From the NCBI RefSeq assembly GCF_012911875.1, contig NZ_JAAXKZ010000063.1, positions 1 through 32,198 on the forward strand: DNA of 32,198 nt. Reading direction: 5' to 3'. This document shows, piece after piece, positions 31,853 through 32,198 of the stretch. Position numbers and translations under genes: made by a program. Below the pieces are notes generated by a model. It searched no databases. It was not told the origin of the DNA and saw only the letters and a list, made by a program, of their open reading frames with translations. This DNA comes from Pseudonocardia bannensis. GTDB lineage: Bacteria > Actinomycetota > Actinomycetes > Mycobacteriales > Pseudonocardiaceae. The first letter of the stretch is position 1. Each line of letters begins with the position of its first letter.

Positions 31853-31890
31853 GCCGGGCCGGACTCCGATCGTCGGGGATCCGGCCCGGC
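31853..31890 (+). terminator. glmS hairpin terminator
   Basis: GCCGGGCCGGA (31853-31863) and TCCGGCCCGGC (31880-31890) form a perfect 11-bp stem with a 16-nt loop, 22 nt after the glmS stop. It lacks a T-tract, as many actinobacterial terminators do. Confidence 0.65.
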
Positions 31891-32110
31891 TGCCCGGGCT
31901 CCGCCGAACCCCGTTCCGCACACCTCTGCGGTGGGCAGCGCCGGGCCACCTGGCGTCGCCCTGCTGGGGCGTGATCACTGTTTCGGCAGTGCCTGCGGCG
32001 CTGAGCCTCGGTCGTGCTGCCGGACCAGTGATCGTGTCGCGTCTGGGACCGCCCCGCCGGGCGGCCGTTCGGCTCTGACCGGTGATGCCGGGCCCCGCCC
32101 GACCATGACT

Positions 32111-32150
32111 ATGTCCGGGACATGAGCGACAAGGCGCCGGTCATGTCCCG
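32111..32150. repeat. Inverted repeat with three ATGTCC half-sites
   Basis: CGGGACATGA (32116-32125) and TCATGTCCCG (32141-32150) are perfect inverted copies 15 nt apart. The left arm is itself part of ATGTCC-G-GGACAT (32111-32123). It could be a regulator site for a gene beyond the window or the end of a mobile element. Confidence 0.5.
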
Positions 32151-32198
32151 AACCGTCGGTCGTGGTCCGGGTCGGGTCGGGGTCTGGGTGTCAGGGGT

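Larger units (their letters stand above)
31832..32198. other. Noncoding region after glmS
   Basis: These 367 bp to the window end hold no supported gene. They contain the glmS terminator hairpin (31853-31890), a pair of nested repeats CACTG-N6-CAGTG (31976-31991) with a distant CAGTGATC copy (32026-32033), and an inverted repeat around ATGTCC/GGACAT (32111-32150). The sequence runs out of the window, so the owner of the last repeat is unknown. Confidence 0.5.

Noticed and set aside
29741..31978. A 745-aa minus-strand frame opposite glmS
   Set aside because: No motif; it overlaps all of glmS, which has every expected active-site feature.

Overview
This window is very GC-rich actinobacterial chromosome. 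A Pseudonocardiaceae host, probably Pseudonocardia-like, is my inference from three things: the actinobacterial Kgd-type 2-oxoglutarate enzyme, an F420-type luciferase-like oxidoreductase, and promoters with TAnnnT -10 boxes and apparently leaderless GTG starts. No rRNA, tRNA, CRISPR array or intact mobile element was seen.

Layout. (1) 16-3987, minus strand: kgd (multifunctional 2-oxoglutarate metabolism enzyme) and a tightly coupled 67-aa DUF6104-like protein. (2) 4232-5731: an NTF2-like/DUF1348 protein on the plus strand and an LLM-class F420-dependent oxidoreductase on the minus strand. (3) 5879-16844, plus strand: an 11-gene sugar-acid catabolic locus. In order it holds a cysteine hydrolase, a DJ-1/PfpI protein, a gluconate-2-dehydrogenase-subunit-3-like protein plus GMC flavoprotein, a second GMC plus subunit-3 pair in mirrored order, an enolase-superfamily (MR/MLE) dehydratase, an SMP-30 lactonase, a KDPG-type aldolase, a PfkB-type KDG kinase and a FadR-type GntR regulator. 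Read together these give an oxidative, semi-phosphorylative Entner-Doudoroff-like route: sugar oxidation, lactone opening, aldonate dehydration, 2-keto-3-deoxy-acid phosphorylation, then cleavage to pyruvate and glyceraldehyde-3-phosphate. The promoter before the first gene and the one before the regulator carry the same operator-like sequence (tandem 8-bp CRGAYCAC) at the same place relative to the -10 box, so the regulator probably controls both.

(4) 16865-20929: an accessory, partly decayed stretch. It holds a broken STAS gene, a PhoU-like protein, a degenerate RsbW/HATPase-like protein, two paralogous MEDS-domain sensors, a divergent STAS protein, a 60-bp copy of the 3' end of the neighbouring acyl-CoA synthetase gene and the remnant of a tyrosine recombinase. 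It looks like remains of a partner-switching signalling cluster with past insertion or rearrangement. (5) 20936-23636: a fatty-acid-type acyl-CoA synthetase and a divergent HSL-family alpha/beta hydrolase, separated by a region with a 12-bp tandem repeat. (6) 23707-29606: a two-gene ABC-2 transporter and a 1321-aa fused TMD-NBD-TMD-NBD exporter with one degenerate ATP site. (7) 29686-31831: a small conserved-looking protein of unknown function and glmS, followed by a strong hairpin terminator and an unexplained inverted repeat near the window end.

The most interesting part is the region 3 locus, with its mirrored dehydrogenase pairs, an Fe-S-like cysteine cluster in only one flavoprotein, no transporter or cytochrome gene, two unexplained leading genes and a visible operator. 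Its substrate cannot be read from the sequence.
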